The notes under the pieces: model-generated
The model's input: the letters and a program-made list of their open reading frames with translations, nothing else
What the model was told of the DNA's origin: nothing
Database searches by the model: none
Position numbers and translations under genes: made by a program
Source: Gammaproteobacteria bacterium
GTDB lineage: Bacteria; Pseudomonadota; Gammaproteobacteria; Pseudomonadales; Pseudomonadaceae
NCBI GenBank assembly: GCA_023475025.1
Contig: JAMCWB010000030.1
Coordinates: forward strand, 65,853-129,852
Direction of reading: 5' to 3'
DNA length: 64,000 bases
Shown here: positions 1 to 8,989 of the stretch, in pieces
How the letters are laid out: every line of letters starts with the position of its first letter
Position numbering within the stretch: the stretch's first letter is position 1

Positions 1-759
1 GCTGCGGCGCCATCCGATATCTGCGATGAATTACCCGCGGTGATACGCCCACTTTCTGGGCGGAAACTGGTTTTCAGGCCAGCGAGCTTTTCCAGCGAGG
101 TATCGCGTCTAATGGTTTCATCGGCAGCAAACAGACCGGTAAACCCCTCATGACCCTTTTCGCAGTAGCCGCCAACCGGTACCGGTACAATCTCGGCGGC
201 AAAATACCCGGCATCCGCCGCCGCCGCCGCGCGGCGATGGCTTTCCAGTGCAAAGGCATCCAGTTCACCACGATCTATCTGCCACTTTTCCGCTACCCGC
301 TCCGCAGCTTCGCCCTGTGACGTCAGTTCATAGCGCTCCATCGCCTTCCAGCCAAAGGCTTCGCCATGAATCTCGCGATTACTGCCCATCGGCACCCGGC
401 TCATGCTTTCCGCGCCGCCGGCTACCACGATATCAGCGGCCCCGGCGGCAATCGCCCCGACAGCCGCATGCACTGCCGCTTCACCGGAACCACATTTTCG
501 ATCCAGTGTCAGGCCCGGCACAGAGGCTGGCCAGCCAGCTCCGAGCAAAGCCGTGCGGGCAATGTTGGCGGATTGCTCACCAATCTGGGTCACACAGCCA
601 AAGATCACATCGTCGATCTGGTCAGCTGACAGCCCGGTTCGTTGCAGCAGTTCGTTGATGATCAGTGAACCCAGATGATCGGCGCGCACACCGGCCAAAC
701 TGCCCCGAAAGCGGCCGACCGGCGTACGTACCGCCTCAACGATAACGATGTCACTCATA
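1..759 (-). CDS. ditO: Acetyl-CoA acyltransferase (thiolase), N-terminal part
   Basis: Thiolase II-type enzyme that should cleave a 3-ketoacyl-CoA at the end of beta-oxidation-like side-chain or ring degradation. The gene runs off the left edge, so only about 253 N-terminal residues are visible. The nucleophilic cysteine is Cys89 in RKCGSG, followed by VVAGGAESMS, and the NSSQISDGAA region is at the window edge. The start ATG overlaps the stop of the upstream 3-hydroxyacyl-CoA dehydrogenase by ATGA, so the two are translationally coupled. The symbol rests on position in a dit-like cluster and is less certain than the family call. Confidence 0.88.
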
Positions 760-1660
760 ACGCACTGGCCTTGAGCCCGGAGCCCGGAACACGGTTGCCA
801 TCTTCGTAGCGGTAGACGCCATGCCCGGTCTTGCGCCCCAGTCGGCCTGCAGCGACCATCTTGATGATCAACGGGCAGGGACGGAACTTGTCGCCCAGTG
901 TTTCGTGCAGATAGCGTAGAACGGAAAGACGGGTATCCCAGCCGGTCAGGTCACCCAGCTCAAGCGGCCCCATCGGGTGATTGAAGCCCATACGCAGCGC
1001 AGTATCGATGTCCTCGGCGCTGGCAGTACCTTCCTGGAGCATGTACATCGCCTCATTGCCCAGCAATGCTGACATGCGGCTGGTGGTCAGTCCGGGGGAT
1101 TCGTTGACGATAATCGAAGTCTTGCCGATCGCATCACACAGATCCCGCGTCCTGGCTACGGTTTCGTCACTGGTGGCCAGGCCCCGGACCAGTTCGACCA
1201 GCTTCATCTTGTGCACCGGGTTGAAGAAGTGCATGCCGATGAAACGCTCGGGGGCGGGCACCGATGAGGCGATCTCGGTCACACTCAAGGCCGATGTGTT
1301 GCTGGCGATGATCGCATTGGCGGCCATCAGGGGGGCAGCCTGGGTGACCACGGCTTTTTTCACCGCCAGTTGCTCCGAGACCGTCTCGACCAGCAGATTG
1401 GCCCCGAAAGCCGCCTCGGACAGATCGCCATTGACCGACAGTCTGGCCAGTGCGGCCCGCGCGGCCTCTTCACTGACCTTGCCCAGACGAACACCATCGC
1501 CGAGTATTTTATCAATGGCGCCATAGGCCTTCTCAAGGGAGTTGGCATTGGTATCGACCAACACGGTCTCAAAACCCGAGCTGGCAAAGGCATGAGCGAT
1601 GCCTGTGCCCATCAGGCCAGCACCGACCACCACTACCTTGTTACTTTTATCAGCACTCAT
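755..1660 (-). CDS. ditN: 3-hydroxyacyl-CoA dehydrogenase
   Basis: NAD-dependent oxidation of a 3-hydroxyacyl-CoA to the 3-ketoacyl-CoA, feeding the thiolase encoded next. The 301-residue protein has the Rossmann motif GAGLMG at residues 13-18, the catalytic His in the HFFNPV segment, and the C-terminal six-helix domain around FNHPMGPLELGD. Length fits the short single-function family (FadB2/PaaH type), with no hydratase domain. AGAGG lies upstream of the ATG. It is 12 bp downstream of the FAH-family gene and overlaps the thiolase start by 4 bp, so it is part of one minus-strand operon beginning at 3591. Confidence 0.92.
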   Translation of the reverse strand: MSADKSNKVVVVGAGLMGTGIAHAFASSGFETVLVDTNANSLEKAYGAIDKILGDGVRLGKVSEEAARAALARLSVNGDLSEAAFGANLLVETVSEQLAVKKAVVTQAAPLMAANAIIASNTSALSVTEIASSVPAPERFIGMHFFNPVHKMKLVELVRGLATSDETVARTRDLCDAIGKTSIIVNESPGLTTSRMSALLGNEAMYMLQEGTASAEDIDTALRMGFNHPMGPLELGDLTGWDTRLSVLRYLHETLGDKFRPCPLIIKMVAAGRLGRKTGHGVYRYEDGNRVPGSGLKASAL

Positions 1661-1672
1661 ATGCAGAACCTC

Positions 1673-2524
1673 TTAGACGTTTTTTTCACTCACCACATTG
1701 CGCAGCGTGCCAATACCTTCAACCGATGCCTCCACAACATCGCCTGCATTGAGAAAGCGCCCGGTTCCCAGACCGACACCAGCGGGCGAACCGGTAAACA
1801 GGATGTCTCCACAGGCAAAGCTGGAGCGGACCTGGACAAAGGAGATCAGCTCGCCCACATCCCAGGTCATCTCCGCGGTATTACCGTCCTGACGAATCTC
1901 GCCATTCACTGCTAGCGTCAAACGCAGTATTGGTGAACCTGGCGGAAACTCGTCGCGGGTAACGATCCATGGCCCGACACCAGTGGTACGGTCCTGGCTT
2001 TTGGCAGCGAACAAATCCATGCCAATGCCCTTGGGACCACTACGCTGAAGATCACGGGCACTGACGTCATTGCCGACGGTATAACCGAGCACACAAGCAA
2101 GTGGATCGCTGGGATCGATGTCATGGCTGCCGATCACCGCTACCAGCTCGACTTCATGATCAAGCTCCTCGGTAAGCGGCGGAAAACGGATCGGGTCATT
2201 GGCGCCTATCAGGGCACCATAAGCCTTCAGAAAAGCCACCGGTTGTGCGGGGGCTTCCAAGCCAAAATCAGCTACCAGGTGTTTCAGGTAATTGGCCCCG
2301 GCAACAACAACCCGGTTGACCGGATCAATCGGCGGCAGCAAGACAACATCAGCCATGGGTACCGGCCCGGCGGAGAAGGACAGAGCGCTGATCCCCTCCC
2401 CCGCCGTGACACGGGGTGCCCAATCATTGAAGCGCCCCCGAATCGGATTGACTTCGTCATGCTCCAGATCCACAACAGCCCAGAAGGGCGCTGACCCCTG
2501 ATGAGAACAACGTGCCAGCCTCAT
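1673..2524 (-). CDS. Fumarylacetoacetate hydrolase (FAH) family protein
   Basis: Member of the FAH/HpcE superfamily, metal-dependent hydrolases, hydratases or decarboxylases acting on beta-dicarbonyl or oxo-enol acids. Of 283 residues, about 80-280 form the catalytic domain. The expected metal-ligand region ELDHEVELVAVIG is present, as is GNDVSARD, typical of the family. It is clearly related to the protein at 16675-17559 and less so to 10610-11608. It starts 2 bp after the amidohydrolase stop, with GGAG upstream. The likely role is opening or decarboxylating a meta-cleavage product or a later ring; the exact substrate cannot be read from sequence. Confidence 0.85.
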   Translation of the reverse strand: MRLARCSHQGSAPFWAVVDLEHDEVNPIRGRFNDWAPRVTAGEGISALSFSAGPVPMADVVLLPPIDPVNRVVVAGANYLKHLVADFGLEAPAQPVAFLKAYGALIGANDPIRFPPLTEELDHEVELVAVIGSHDIDPSDPLACVLGYTVGNDVSARDLQRSGPKGIGMDLFAAKSQDRTTGVGPWIVTRDEFPPGSPILRLTLAVNGEIRQDGNTAEMTWDVGELISFVQVRSSFACGDILFTGSPAGVGLGTGRFLNAGDVVEASVEGIGTLRNVVSEKNV

Positions 2525-2526
2525 TA

Positions 2527-3591
2527 TTACGCTCCTACCTTGCCCAGCTTCGCGGGATCGAGGTGCAGCAGCTTGCAGGCATTCTCATAGCGAATCTTGC
2601 GCAGATCCGCCTCGGACAGATTCAGGCCTTCGGTAAGATCATGGCGCACTGCGTCACTGCCACCAAAGTTGCTGCCATACACAATCTGATCCGCACCAAT
2701 GATGTCGACCAGCGCCTGACGCATCGGCACCTCGTGCAACTCGACGTCAAAATAGAAATTCTTCATGTAGTCCAGCACTGGCCGCTTGTTGTAGACCAGG
2801 TCGAGGTTCTTGTTGGTTTGCGCCAGCCTACCCAACTGGTAAGGAACATATCCCCCACCGTGGGTGATATAGATCTTCAGATCAGGGAAGCGGTCCAGCA
2901 CACCGCCACAAACGAGATTCCAGAAACAGCGTGTTTCGTCGTACTGCATCCCGACAATCGCCGTGGTTTCGTAACGATCTTCGTTGGCCTTGCTGCCCCA
3001 GGTGACTGACTGGTTGTAGCCGTGAATGAACATGGGCAGATCCAGATCACAGAGGGTCCGCCAGACCGGATCAAGTTCCGGGGAGTCGAACTCCAGGCCG
3101 CCGAAGTTGGCGCCGCCGGCAACCAGTCCCTTGGCGCCCAGCTCGGTGCAGGCACGGCGCAACTCGACAGCCGCAGCCTCGGGTTCATTCAATGGTGCAT
3201 GTGCCCAGAACATCAGGCGATCAGGAGCCGCCGAGCAATAGTCGGCAAGCACATCATTGACTTTTTGCGCAAATCGGACAGAAAAGTCGGCTTCTGTCCA
3301 ATACATATAGCAATGGGAGGGCACGGAGACTACCTGCGCATTCTGACCGGCAGCGTCCATACCTGCCAGACGCGTCTTCGGGTCGGCCCAGCGCGCCAGG
3401 TATTCCTCCAGATTGAGACCCTGCCCTGCCCGCACCGCAGCTTTGCGCTCAGGAGACCCCAGGGTCAAGACCCACTCGCCCACACGCAAACGGATATCAC
3501 CGTCATCACCCTGCTCGAAGAATGGCCCCCAATGCGGGTGCTGGTTGTAGTAGGCGGGGTGCGGCGCATGAGCATGAAGATCGATCAGCAT
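2527..3591 (-). CDS. Amidohydrolase-2 family metal hydrolase/decarboxylase
   Basis: TIM-barrel amidohydrolase of the ACMSD/decarboxylase group, 354 residues. Visible metal-site elements are the N-terminal DLHAHAP (HxH), MFIHGYN in the middle and YITHGGGY later. The final acidic ligand, usually GSD, reads GSN in VYGSNFGGSD, so the fourth metal ligand may be changed or supplied by the nearby Asp. First gene of the operon ending in the thiolase; GAGG lies upstream of the ATG. Relatives act as hydrolases or non-oxidative decarboxylases on aromatic or cyclic acids. A role in opening the non-aromatic ring is inference. Confidence 0.82.
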   Translation of the reverse strand: MLIDLHAHAPHPAYYNQHPHWGPFFEQGDDGDIRLRVGEWVLTLGSPERKAAVRAGQGLNLEEYLARWADPKTRLAGMDAAGQNAQVVSVPSHCYMYWTEADFSVRFAQKVNDVLADYCSAAPDRLMFWAHAPLNEPEAAAVELRRACTELGAKGLVAGGANFGGLEFDSPELDPVWRTLCDLDLPMFIHGYNQSVTWGSKANEDRYETTAIVGMQYDETRCFWNLVCGGVLDRFPDLKIYITHGGGYVPYQLGRLAQTNKNLDLVYNKRPVLDYMKNFYFDVELHEVPMRQALVDIIGADQIVYGSNFGGSDAVRHDLTEGLNLSEADLRKIRYENACKLLHLDPAKLGKVGA

Positions 3592-3688
3592 GTTGTAGAC
3601 CTCTGTTTTGTTCTAATTGAATTGTTGAAAACAAGGCGCTTTGAAAGTCCACTCGCACCCTGCCCTGTCTGCATGAGCATAATACAAA

Positions 3689-3703
3689 TTGATCATAAAT
3701 CAA
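3689..3703. promoter_or_regulatory. Dyad TTGAT-N5-ATCAA, possible operator
   Basis: Perfect 5-bp inverted repeat with a 5-bp spacer, about 100 bp upstream of the amidohydrolase start. Position fits an operator for the adjacent TetR-family regulator, but no binding data can be inferred. Confidence 0.3.
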
Positions 3704-3976
3704 AAAACTGTTCAAGTTTTTTTATGAAGATCAGGGATACAACTCCCGTACGAGGCGCACGGACAGATACCAGCCGCATGCGGAATAGACAAGTCAACAC
3801 ATTGATTTAAAAAAATTTTACCTGAATAGAACTAGCCTGATGGCGATACCAGGCAACCGCTGAAAAAAGGCTGGGAGAAGGTACAAGCGAGAGCCATAAA
3901 GAAAACAAAGACAAACGGTTTGGTTATGTATCAATCAGACAGGGAAACGGGGAGAAGCGGGGGTCGGCAGGGGAAC

Positions 3977-4000
3977 GGCTGGGAGAGAAAGCTCCCAGCC
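3977..4000 (-). terminator. Hairpin after the TetR gene
   Basis: Perfect 9-bp stem GGCTGGGAG/CTCCCAGCC with a 6-nt loop, 11 bp past the TetR stop. It lacks a good U-tract, so it may be a weak terminator or an mRNA 3' stabiliser. Confidence 0.45.
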
Positions 4001-4011
4001 ACCTTGTTAAA

Positions 4012-4767
4012 TCAACGGCGTGTCCGTGAGGTGGAGCCCATGGTCAGTGACGCAACCAGTCGCTTTACTCGTGCGGGAAGCAAACGTCTGCCGGTATTTT
4101 CCGGCACAAGAACCTCGCTGAGGACATAGCGAATAATCATTTCGCAGATCAACTCACGATCCAGTTTGACACCCAGCTTTGCGTCCCAGTCATCAAAAAC
4201 GATATCCAGGGTATCCTGAAAACGAAGTATCGAATCGTGGAAAATACGCCTGAAAAAACCTAAGGCATAATCAGGCGCTACCACCAGCAGCCGCCGTGCC
4301 CGGCTTTGCTCCAGGTAATCGTCAATGAAGCTGATCAAGGCATTGAGTCGGGCTTCCGGCTCCTCCACTGTGCCAATGGTATTCATCAGTACCTGGTGGA
4401 AGTTGTCCCGCTTATGGCGGGAAAAGGTATCGAGCAAATCTTCCTGCGAGGAAAAGTAGCGATAGAAGGTGCCACGTGACACGCCCGCCAGCTTGCACAC
4501 ATCCAGAATCGAGATCCTGTCAGCCCCCGAGCGCAACACGACTTCTTCCGTTGCCTGCAGAATGCTGGTGATGGTTTCTTCGGAACGACGGTTGGGCTTT
4601 ACTGCTCGAGCCTTGCCCGGAGCTGGCGCCTGTACCGTAACACTCTTGCGAACTGGAACACGCTTGCCTGTCTTTTTTGCCGCAGAGCCCTTTTTCTCTT
4701 TTCCAGTAGATACCATCGTGCCTTCAAGCTCCTTGTCGAGCATACCCATACCCCTGTTAAGTAGCAT
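4012..4767 (-). CDS. ditK: TetR-family transcriptional regulator
   Basis: Cytoplasmic repressor-type regulator, 251 residues. The helix-turn-helix is unusually far in (about residues 80-120, ending GVSRGTFYRYFSSQEDL), because about 60 Lys/Arg/Ala-rich residues precede it. A later Met (the start of MVSTGKEKKG) is an alternative start and would shorten this tail. The C-terminal ligand domain is not informative. It is divergent from the acyl-CoA ligase gene, so the 156-bp gap is the likely control site for both. The symbol follows the dit-cluster order. Confidence 0.85.
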   Translation of the reverse strand: MLLNRGMGMLDKELEGTMVSTGKEKKGSAAKKTGKRVPVRKSVTVQAPAPGKARAVKPNRRSEETITSILQATEEVVLRSGADRISILDVCKLAGVSRGTFYRYFSSQEDLLDTFSRHKRDNFHQVLMNTIGTVEEPEARLNALISFIDDYLEQSRARRLLVVAPDYALGFFRRIFHDSILRFQDTLDIVFDDWDAKLGVKLDRELICEMIIRYVLSEVLVPENTGRRLLPARVKRLVASLTMGSTSRTRR

Positions 4768-4852
4768 TTCAGCCCAATCCTAGCAGGTTATATGGCCACA
4801 TTCAGCATTTTCTGTTCAACTCTTGGTAGAGACAATGCAAAAAATAAAATAT

Positions 4853-4865
4853 AGAATGCTATTCT
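4853..4865. promoter_or_regulatory. Dyad AGAAT-N3-ATTCT in a divergent promoter
   Basis: Perfect inverted repeat with a 3-bp spacer in the AT-rich gap between the TetR gene and the acyl-CoA ligase gene, about 60 bp before the ligase ATG. A plausible operator for the TetR protein. Confidence 0.4.
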
Positions 4866-4923
4866 CTATCAAAAATATAAGAGTCAGGCTCCTGCAGTGA
4901 GCCGCACCTGAAGGAGATGCATC

Positions 4924-6555
4924 ATGAGTGGCACTGGAAACACAGAAACGTGGTCCGTCGGAGAACAAGACACGGCTATTGCCGCCCTGGATCGGGCAGT
5001 GGCAAGGCATCCAGAGCGTGTTTTCCTCGACTTTAGTGGAGAATTATACACTTATAAAGAAGTTGACTCACTTTCAACCAAGCTGGCTCATTCACTGGCT
5101 AAGCTGGGCGTCAAGCGTGGCCAGACGGTCGTTACCATGTTGGACAACAATATCGATGCGGTAGTCTGCTGGCTGGCCATCAACAAACTCTGTGCCGTCA
5201 GCGTGCCCATTAACACCGCCTTGCGCGGAGAATTCCTGCGTCATCAGATTGCTGATGCGGATACCCGGCTGCTGATCTGCGAAGCCGCCTACATGGAGCG
5301 CGTTGCCGCTGTCAGCAATCAGTTGAACACACTGGAACTGGTCCTGCATCGGAGCGCACTGGACACGCCGGTCGACTGCGTGATCCCCATAGCTCCGCTG
5401 GATGAGCATCGCGGCCATGACTCGACGCCGATTGAAGACAAGCCTGTCCCTGCCGACCTGGCCTGCCTGATCTACACCTCCGGCACTACTGGGCCGTCCA
5501 AGGGCTGCATGATCAGCTACAACTTCATGTGCAATCTGGCTCGTCTGCAATTGAAAGCGGGGCCAGCAACTGAAAACGATGTCACCATCACCCCTCTCCC
5601 GCTGTTCCATATGAACGCCTTGTGCGTGTCGATCATCGCCAGCATCATGGTTGGCGCACGCGCAGCCATACTGCCGCGTTTTTCCGTGTCCAACTTCTGG
5701 CCTGAAGTGGAGCGCAGCGGCGCCACCATCGCCTCCATCCTGGGAGGCATGGGTGGTTTGCTGGCCCAGGCGCCGGACAATGACGCGATGAAGCGCTGCT
5801 TCGGACAGATTCATACCGCACGGGGCAACCCCTACACCGAGGAAACCAAGGAAATCTGGCGCCGCCGCTTCGGCACCCGCCTGGTCGGCGGCAACGGTTA
5901 TGGCCTGACCGAGGCCTGCGTAGTGACTTCGCTTGCGGCCGGTGAATACGCCAAACCGGGCTCTTCCGGCAAGCGCATTCCCGATTTCGACGTACGCATC
6001 GTGGACGATAACGATCAGGAACTGCCAGCCAATGTGGCGGGTGAAATCGTGGTCCGCCCATTGCGTCCAGACATCATGTTCCAGGGCTATTGGCGACGCC
6101 CGGAAGAAACCCTGAAGCTCATGCGCAACATGTGGCTGCACACCGGCGATATTGGCAAGTTCGATGAGGATGGTTTCTTCTATTTTGTTGACCGCAAGAA
6201 GGACTATCTGCGCCGCCGGGGCGAGAACATCTCCAGCTTTGAAATGGAGTCCGCATTTGCCGTTCACCCGGCCATATCGGAAGTCGCAGTCCACGCCGTG
6301 TTCTCGGACAAGGGCGAAGACGATGTCAAGGTAACCGCCATCCTGCATGCGGGCGCTTCTCTGACAGAAGAAGAGTTGTTCCGCTGGGCCACCGACTCGG
6401 TGCCCTATTACGCCCTTCCACGCTACATCGAGTTCCGCGACAGCTTGCCGAAGAACCCACAAGGACGGGTACTCAAGTACCAACTGAGGGATGAGGGTAA
6501 AACCGCTCGCACCTGGGACCTTGAAGAAACGGATATCAGCGTCAGCAAGCGCTGA
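4924..6555 (+). CDS. ditJ: Acyl-CoA synthetase (AMP-forming)
   Basis: ANL-superfamily ligase, 543 residues, that would activate a carboxylic acid (here probably a resin acid or a degradation intermediate) to its CoA thioester. Motifs in order: the P-loop YTSGTTGPSKG near residue 190, GYGLTEAC near 320, the HTGDIG hinge region near 405, DRKKDYLRRRGENIS near 425, and the C-terminal catalytic Lys in NPQGRVLKYQ. The closest functional group by eye is the CaiC/long-chain-like ligases. Start: GAAGGAG lies 5-10 bp upstream. Single-gene unit ending at a bidirectional terminator. The symbol rests on cluster order. Confidence 0.92.
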   Translation: MSGTGNTETWSVGEQDTAIAALDRAVARHPERVFLDFSGELYTYKEVDSLSTKLAHSLAKLGVKRGQTVVTMLDNNIDAVVCWLAINKLCAVSVPINTALRGEFLRHQIADADTRLLICEAAYMERVAAVSNQLNTLELVLHRSALDTPVDCVIPIAPLDEHRGHDSTPIEDKPVPADLACLIYTSGTTGPSKGCMISYNFMCNLARLQLKAGPATENDVTITPLPLFHMNALCVSIIASIMVGARAAILPRFSVSNFWPEVERSGATIASILGGMGGLLAQAPDNDAMKRCFGQIHTARGNPYTEETKEIWRRRFGTRLVGGNGYGLTEACVVTSLAAGEYAKPGSSGKRIPDFDVRIVDDNDQELPANVAGEIVVRPLRPDIMFQGYWRRPEETLKLMRNMWLHTGDIGKFDEDGFFYFVDRKKDYLRRRGENISSFEMESAFAVHPAISEVAVHAVFSDKGEDDVKVTAILHAGASLTEEELFRWATDSVPYYALPRYIEFRDSLPKNPQGRVLKYQLRDEGKTARTWDLEETDISVSKR

Positions 6556-6571
6556 CACCCTGTCACGGCAG

Positions 6572-6609
6572 AAAAGCCCGCAAACAGCTCAGATGCTTGC
6601 GGGCTTTTT
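6572..6609. terminator. Bidirectional rho-independent terminator
   Basis: Stem GCCCGCAA/TTGCGGGC (6576-6583 with 6597-6604), flanked by AAAA on the left and TTTTT on the right. It serves both the acyl-CoA ligase (+) and the convergent SDR (-). Confidence 0.9.
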
Positions 6610-6631
6610 CAGTATGGAACAGTAGTGCTAC

Positions 6632-7432
6632 TCAGTACTCCCGCACCGGAATATCGGCCGGCCTGGAGTTGTAGCCAGGCAAATGCAGCCCACCATCCAC
6701 ATGCAGGGCTTCGCCGGTAACGAATCGGGACATTTCGGAGGCAAGAAAGGCCACCACCGGGCCAATGTCAGCCTCAGGCTCACCACAGCGACCCAGCGGA
6801 CGCATGGAGGCCGAGCGTTCGGCAAAGCCAGGATTTTCCGCTGCCAGTTTGTGGAAGGTCGCACCCATTGCAGTTGGCGCGATGGCGTTCACCCTGATAT
6901 TGAAACGCCCCCATTCAGCCGCAGCACTGCGGGTCAGTCCGAGAATGGCGGACTTGGCCGTATTGTAGTCACCATGCAGCCAGGCTCCGATCTCGGTATC
7001 GATAGAATAGAAATTGATGACTGAGCCACCCCCGCGCGTACGCATGTGCGGCATAGCCGCGCGCATTGCCCACCAAGCGGCCCAAACCGTAGTACTGAGC
7101 GTCTGCTCGAGCATCTCATCAGTCTTATCTTCCAGCAGCACATTGGGGGTGGGGGCAAAGGCATTGTTCACCAGGATGTCGAGACCACCGAACTGGTCGA
7201 CCGCCGCCTGGATGGCATCCGCTATATTCTGCTTGCTCGATACATCAGTTCTGAAAAAAATGGCTTGGCCACCCTGTGCCCGCAAATCGGCGGCCACGGC
7301 TTCACCCATTGCCTCGCTCAATTCCGCCACCACTACCGCAGCACCCTGTTTGACGAAATAGCGAGCCACGCCTTCACCAATACCTCCTCCCGCTCCCGTT
7401 ATCAGGGCAACCTTGTTTTCCAGCAGTCTCAT
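6632..7432 (-). CDS. ditI: Short-chain dehydrogenase/reductase (SDR)
   Basis: Classical NAD(P)-dependent SDR of about 266 residues. It has the cofactor motif TGAGGGIGEG, the structural NNA motif, a catalytic Ser in INFYS, and GDYNTAK giving the Tyr-x3-Lys pair. The C-terminal DGGLHLPG is typical. I chose the ATG at 7432 because MRLLENKVALITG is the usual family start; an in-frame ATG at 7456 would add 8 residues. It probably oxidises a hydroxyl or reduces a ketone on the diterpenoid or its CoA ester. The upstream region shares a sequence block with the promoter region at 12.41 kb. Confidence 0.88.
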   Translation of the reverse strand: MRLLENKVALITGAGGGIGEGVARYFVKQGAAVVVAELSEAMGEAVAADLRAQGGQAIFFRTDVSSKQNIADAIQAAVDQFGGLDILVNNAFAPTPNVLLEDKTDEMLEQTLSTTVWAAWWAMRAAMPHMRTRGGGSVINFYSIDTEIGAWLHGDYNTAKSAILGLTRSAAAEWGRFNIRVNAIAPTAMGATFHKLAAENPGFAERSASMRPLGRCGEPEADIGPVVAFLASEMSRFVTGEALHVDGGLHLPGYNSRPADIPVREY

Positions 7433-7525
7433 ATCGGCAACCTTTTTAATAAACACTTTTTTTGTTAATGTTCACATTGTAGGAGCTTTTCCCGCTTAAA
7501 TCCATCCTGCTTGCCAAGGCCACCG

Positions 7526-8290
7526 ATGATGCTTTTTCGACGACGAGTAGAAATCCACACGCAACAGAGCGGTGAGGTACGAGCGGCCCTTGAGGATGAC
7601 TTTCACCACTTCCGGGTCAGCATTCAGCACGAGCAAGAGATCGTCACCTTCATTCGTGGCTACGCCGTGCGCTACCCCTATACCGCGTGCCCTGGGGCTG
7701 CACTGCCTTTGGAAGCGCTGGTAGGCATGCCATTGTCAGATGTTGCCCACAGCGTGACCAGAGCGACAGACGGCCGGCACCAGTGCACCCATATGCTTGA
7801 CCTTGCCGGATTGGCTATCGCCGCTGCCGCCCGCCAGATACATGATCTCATCTACGATGTTTCCGTTCCGCAACGTACTGACGGGCGCACTTCCCCAGTC
7901 CTCTGGCGCGATGGTCGAGAGTATCTGCAATGGCAGGTAAACGGAACGCTGATCGAGGGGCCAGCACCCTACTGCGGAATAGACCTGAATCACGGTATGG
8001 CCGCCTGGGCAATCAACACCCTGGAACCGGAAGAAGCGGAAGCCGCCCTGCTGCTGCGTCGCTGCACCACCATTTCCCGTGGCCGGGAATATGATCTCGA
8101 CAGCGTCGGACATGCGGCAAAAACTGGCCTCTGCTACAGCCAACAACCCGGTCGCGCCGAGCAAGCCCTGCGGATGAAGGGATCGACGCTCGATTTCACC
8201 AACCATGCCGAGCAACTGTGCGCCAGCGACCAGGACTGGTTTGCCGGTCTGGAGCCCAACCCGCCCTTACAGAAGCAGCAAAACGTATAA
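7526..8290 (+). CDS. DUF2889 domain protein
   Basis: Soluble protein of about 254 residues without signal peptide or membrane segment. The N-terminal RRRVEIHT, the acidic EDDFHHFRV stretch and the later His/Asp-rich parts fit DUF2889, a family often found beside thiolase/CoA and steroid-type catabolic genes. No enzymatic function is known to me. The ATG at 7526 is preferred over an upstream TTG at 7511 because AAGG sits 8 bp before it. It lies between the SDR and the Rieske beta-subunit gene, convergent with the latter across a shared terminator. Confidence 0.72.
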   Translation: MMLFRRRVEIHTQQSGEVRAALEDDFHHFRVSIQHEQEIVTFIRGYAVRYPYTACPGAALPLEALVGMPLSDVAHSVTRATDGRHQCTHMLDLAGLAIAAAARQIHDLIYDVSVPQRTDGRTSPVLWRDGREYLQWQVNGTLIEGPAPYCGIDLNHGMAAWAINTLEPEEAEAALLLRRCTTISRGREYDLDSVGHAAKTGLCYSQQPGRAEQALRMKGSTLDFTNHAEQLCASDQDWFAGLEPNPPLQKQQNV

Positions 8291-8323
8291 AACCGGTTCT
8301 GTCACGTCATCTCCAGAAAAGAA

Positions 8324-8352
8324 AAGGCCTGCCCTCGTAGAAGGCAGGCCTT
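8324..8352. terminator. Bidirectional terminator
   Basis: Stem AAGGCCTGCC/GGCAGGCCTT (8324-8333 with 8343-8352) with a 9-nt loop, preceded by GAAAA. It lies between the convergent DUF2889 and Rieske beta-subunit genes. Confidence 0.8.
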
Positions 8353-8394
8353 ATCCTCCGCATGGCCGGCTGTGACCACAACCGGAGCAGAACT

Positions 8395-8955
8395 TTACAG
8401 GAACACGGCCAGATTGGCGGTGCCCAGTACCGACTGATCCAGCAGGATCTCACGCCGAGCCAGCTTGAATCCGCCGCCCGCCTCACGACGGATCAGATCC
8501 TGGCGTTCGCAGCTGATCACATCGACATGATGCTCACTGAAACGGCTGCGGGTCAGCAACACATAGCTGGTGACCTCGAACTCGTCCGCCTTCGAGGTTT
8601 CACGTACCAGCACATTGGTCACCAGACGCCGGGTACGCGAAGGCGGATCTTCAGCCCAGGCGCTCTTGCCGGACAGACGCAGAATGCGCCCCATGACCGA
8701 GCGATAGTCATCATGGAAGTGCTGAACTGTGCGCACGAAGCTCTTGGCATGATCGGAATTCAGCCGAGTATGGCGCAGCGGCGCAGTGTAAAGCAGATCC
8801 GTGGCCAAACGCTGGCCCCATTCATTCAGGCGCAGTTGATCGAGTAATGCCGCCTCTTCATACATGAAGGTGAGAATGGCATTGTATTCCGCCGACCCGA
8901 CCGGGACGTATTGTCCCGGGGTGGCTTCCGGGCTCTGTTCTTGAACTTGCTGCAT
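8395..8955 (-). CDS. ditA2: Ring-hydroxylating dioxygenase beta subunit
   Basis: Small subunit, 186 residues, of the alpha3beta3-type Rieske oxygenase, with the cystatin/NTF2-like fold of the BphA2/NdoC family. The N-terminal half carries YNAILTFMYEEAALLDQ and the C-terminal part ends with the ILLDQSVLG-type strand. It plays a structural role in binding the alpha subunit. It starts 34 bp after the alpha-subunit stop with AGGAG upstream, so the two are co-transcribed. Confidence 0.9.
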   Translation of the reverse strand: MQQVQEQSPEATPGQYVPVGSAEYNAILTFMYEEAALLDQLRLNEWGQRLATDLLYTAPLRHTRLNSDHAKSFVRTVQHFHDDYRSVMGRILRLSGKSAWAEDPPSRTRRLVTNVLVRETSKADEFEVTSYVLLTRSRFSEHHVDVISCERQDLIRREAGGGFKLARREILLDQSVLGTANLAVFL

Positions 8956-8989
8956 GAGAAGCTCCTGTTTTTATTTATCTGGAGAAGGT

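Larger units (their letters stand above)
3592..4011. other. Intergenic region with operon promoter
   Basis: About 420 bp, AT-rich in its left half, between the start of the amidohydrolase operon and the end of the TetR gene. I see no convincing gene. It holds the dyad at 3689-3703 and a hairpin at 3977-4000, listed separately. The promoter of the minus-strand operon should lie in the AT-rich part. Confidence 0.5.

Noticed and set aside
5092-6558. 488-codon open frame on the minus strand inside the acyl-CoA ligase gene
   Set aside because: Antisense shadow from high GC codon bias; the plus-strand ligase is complete with all motifs.
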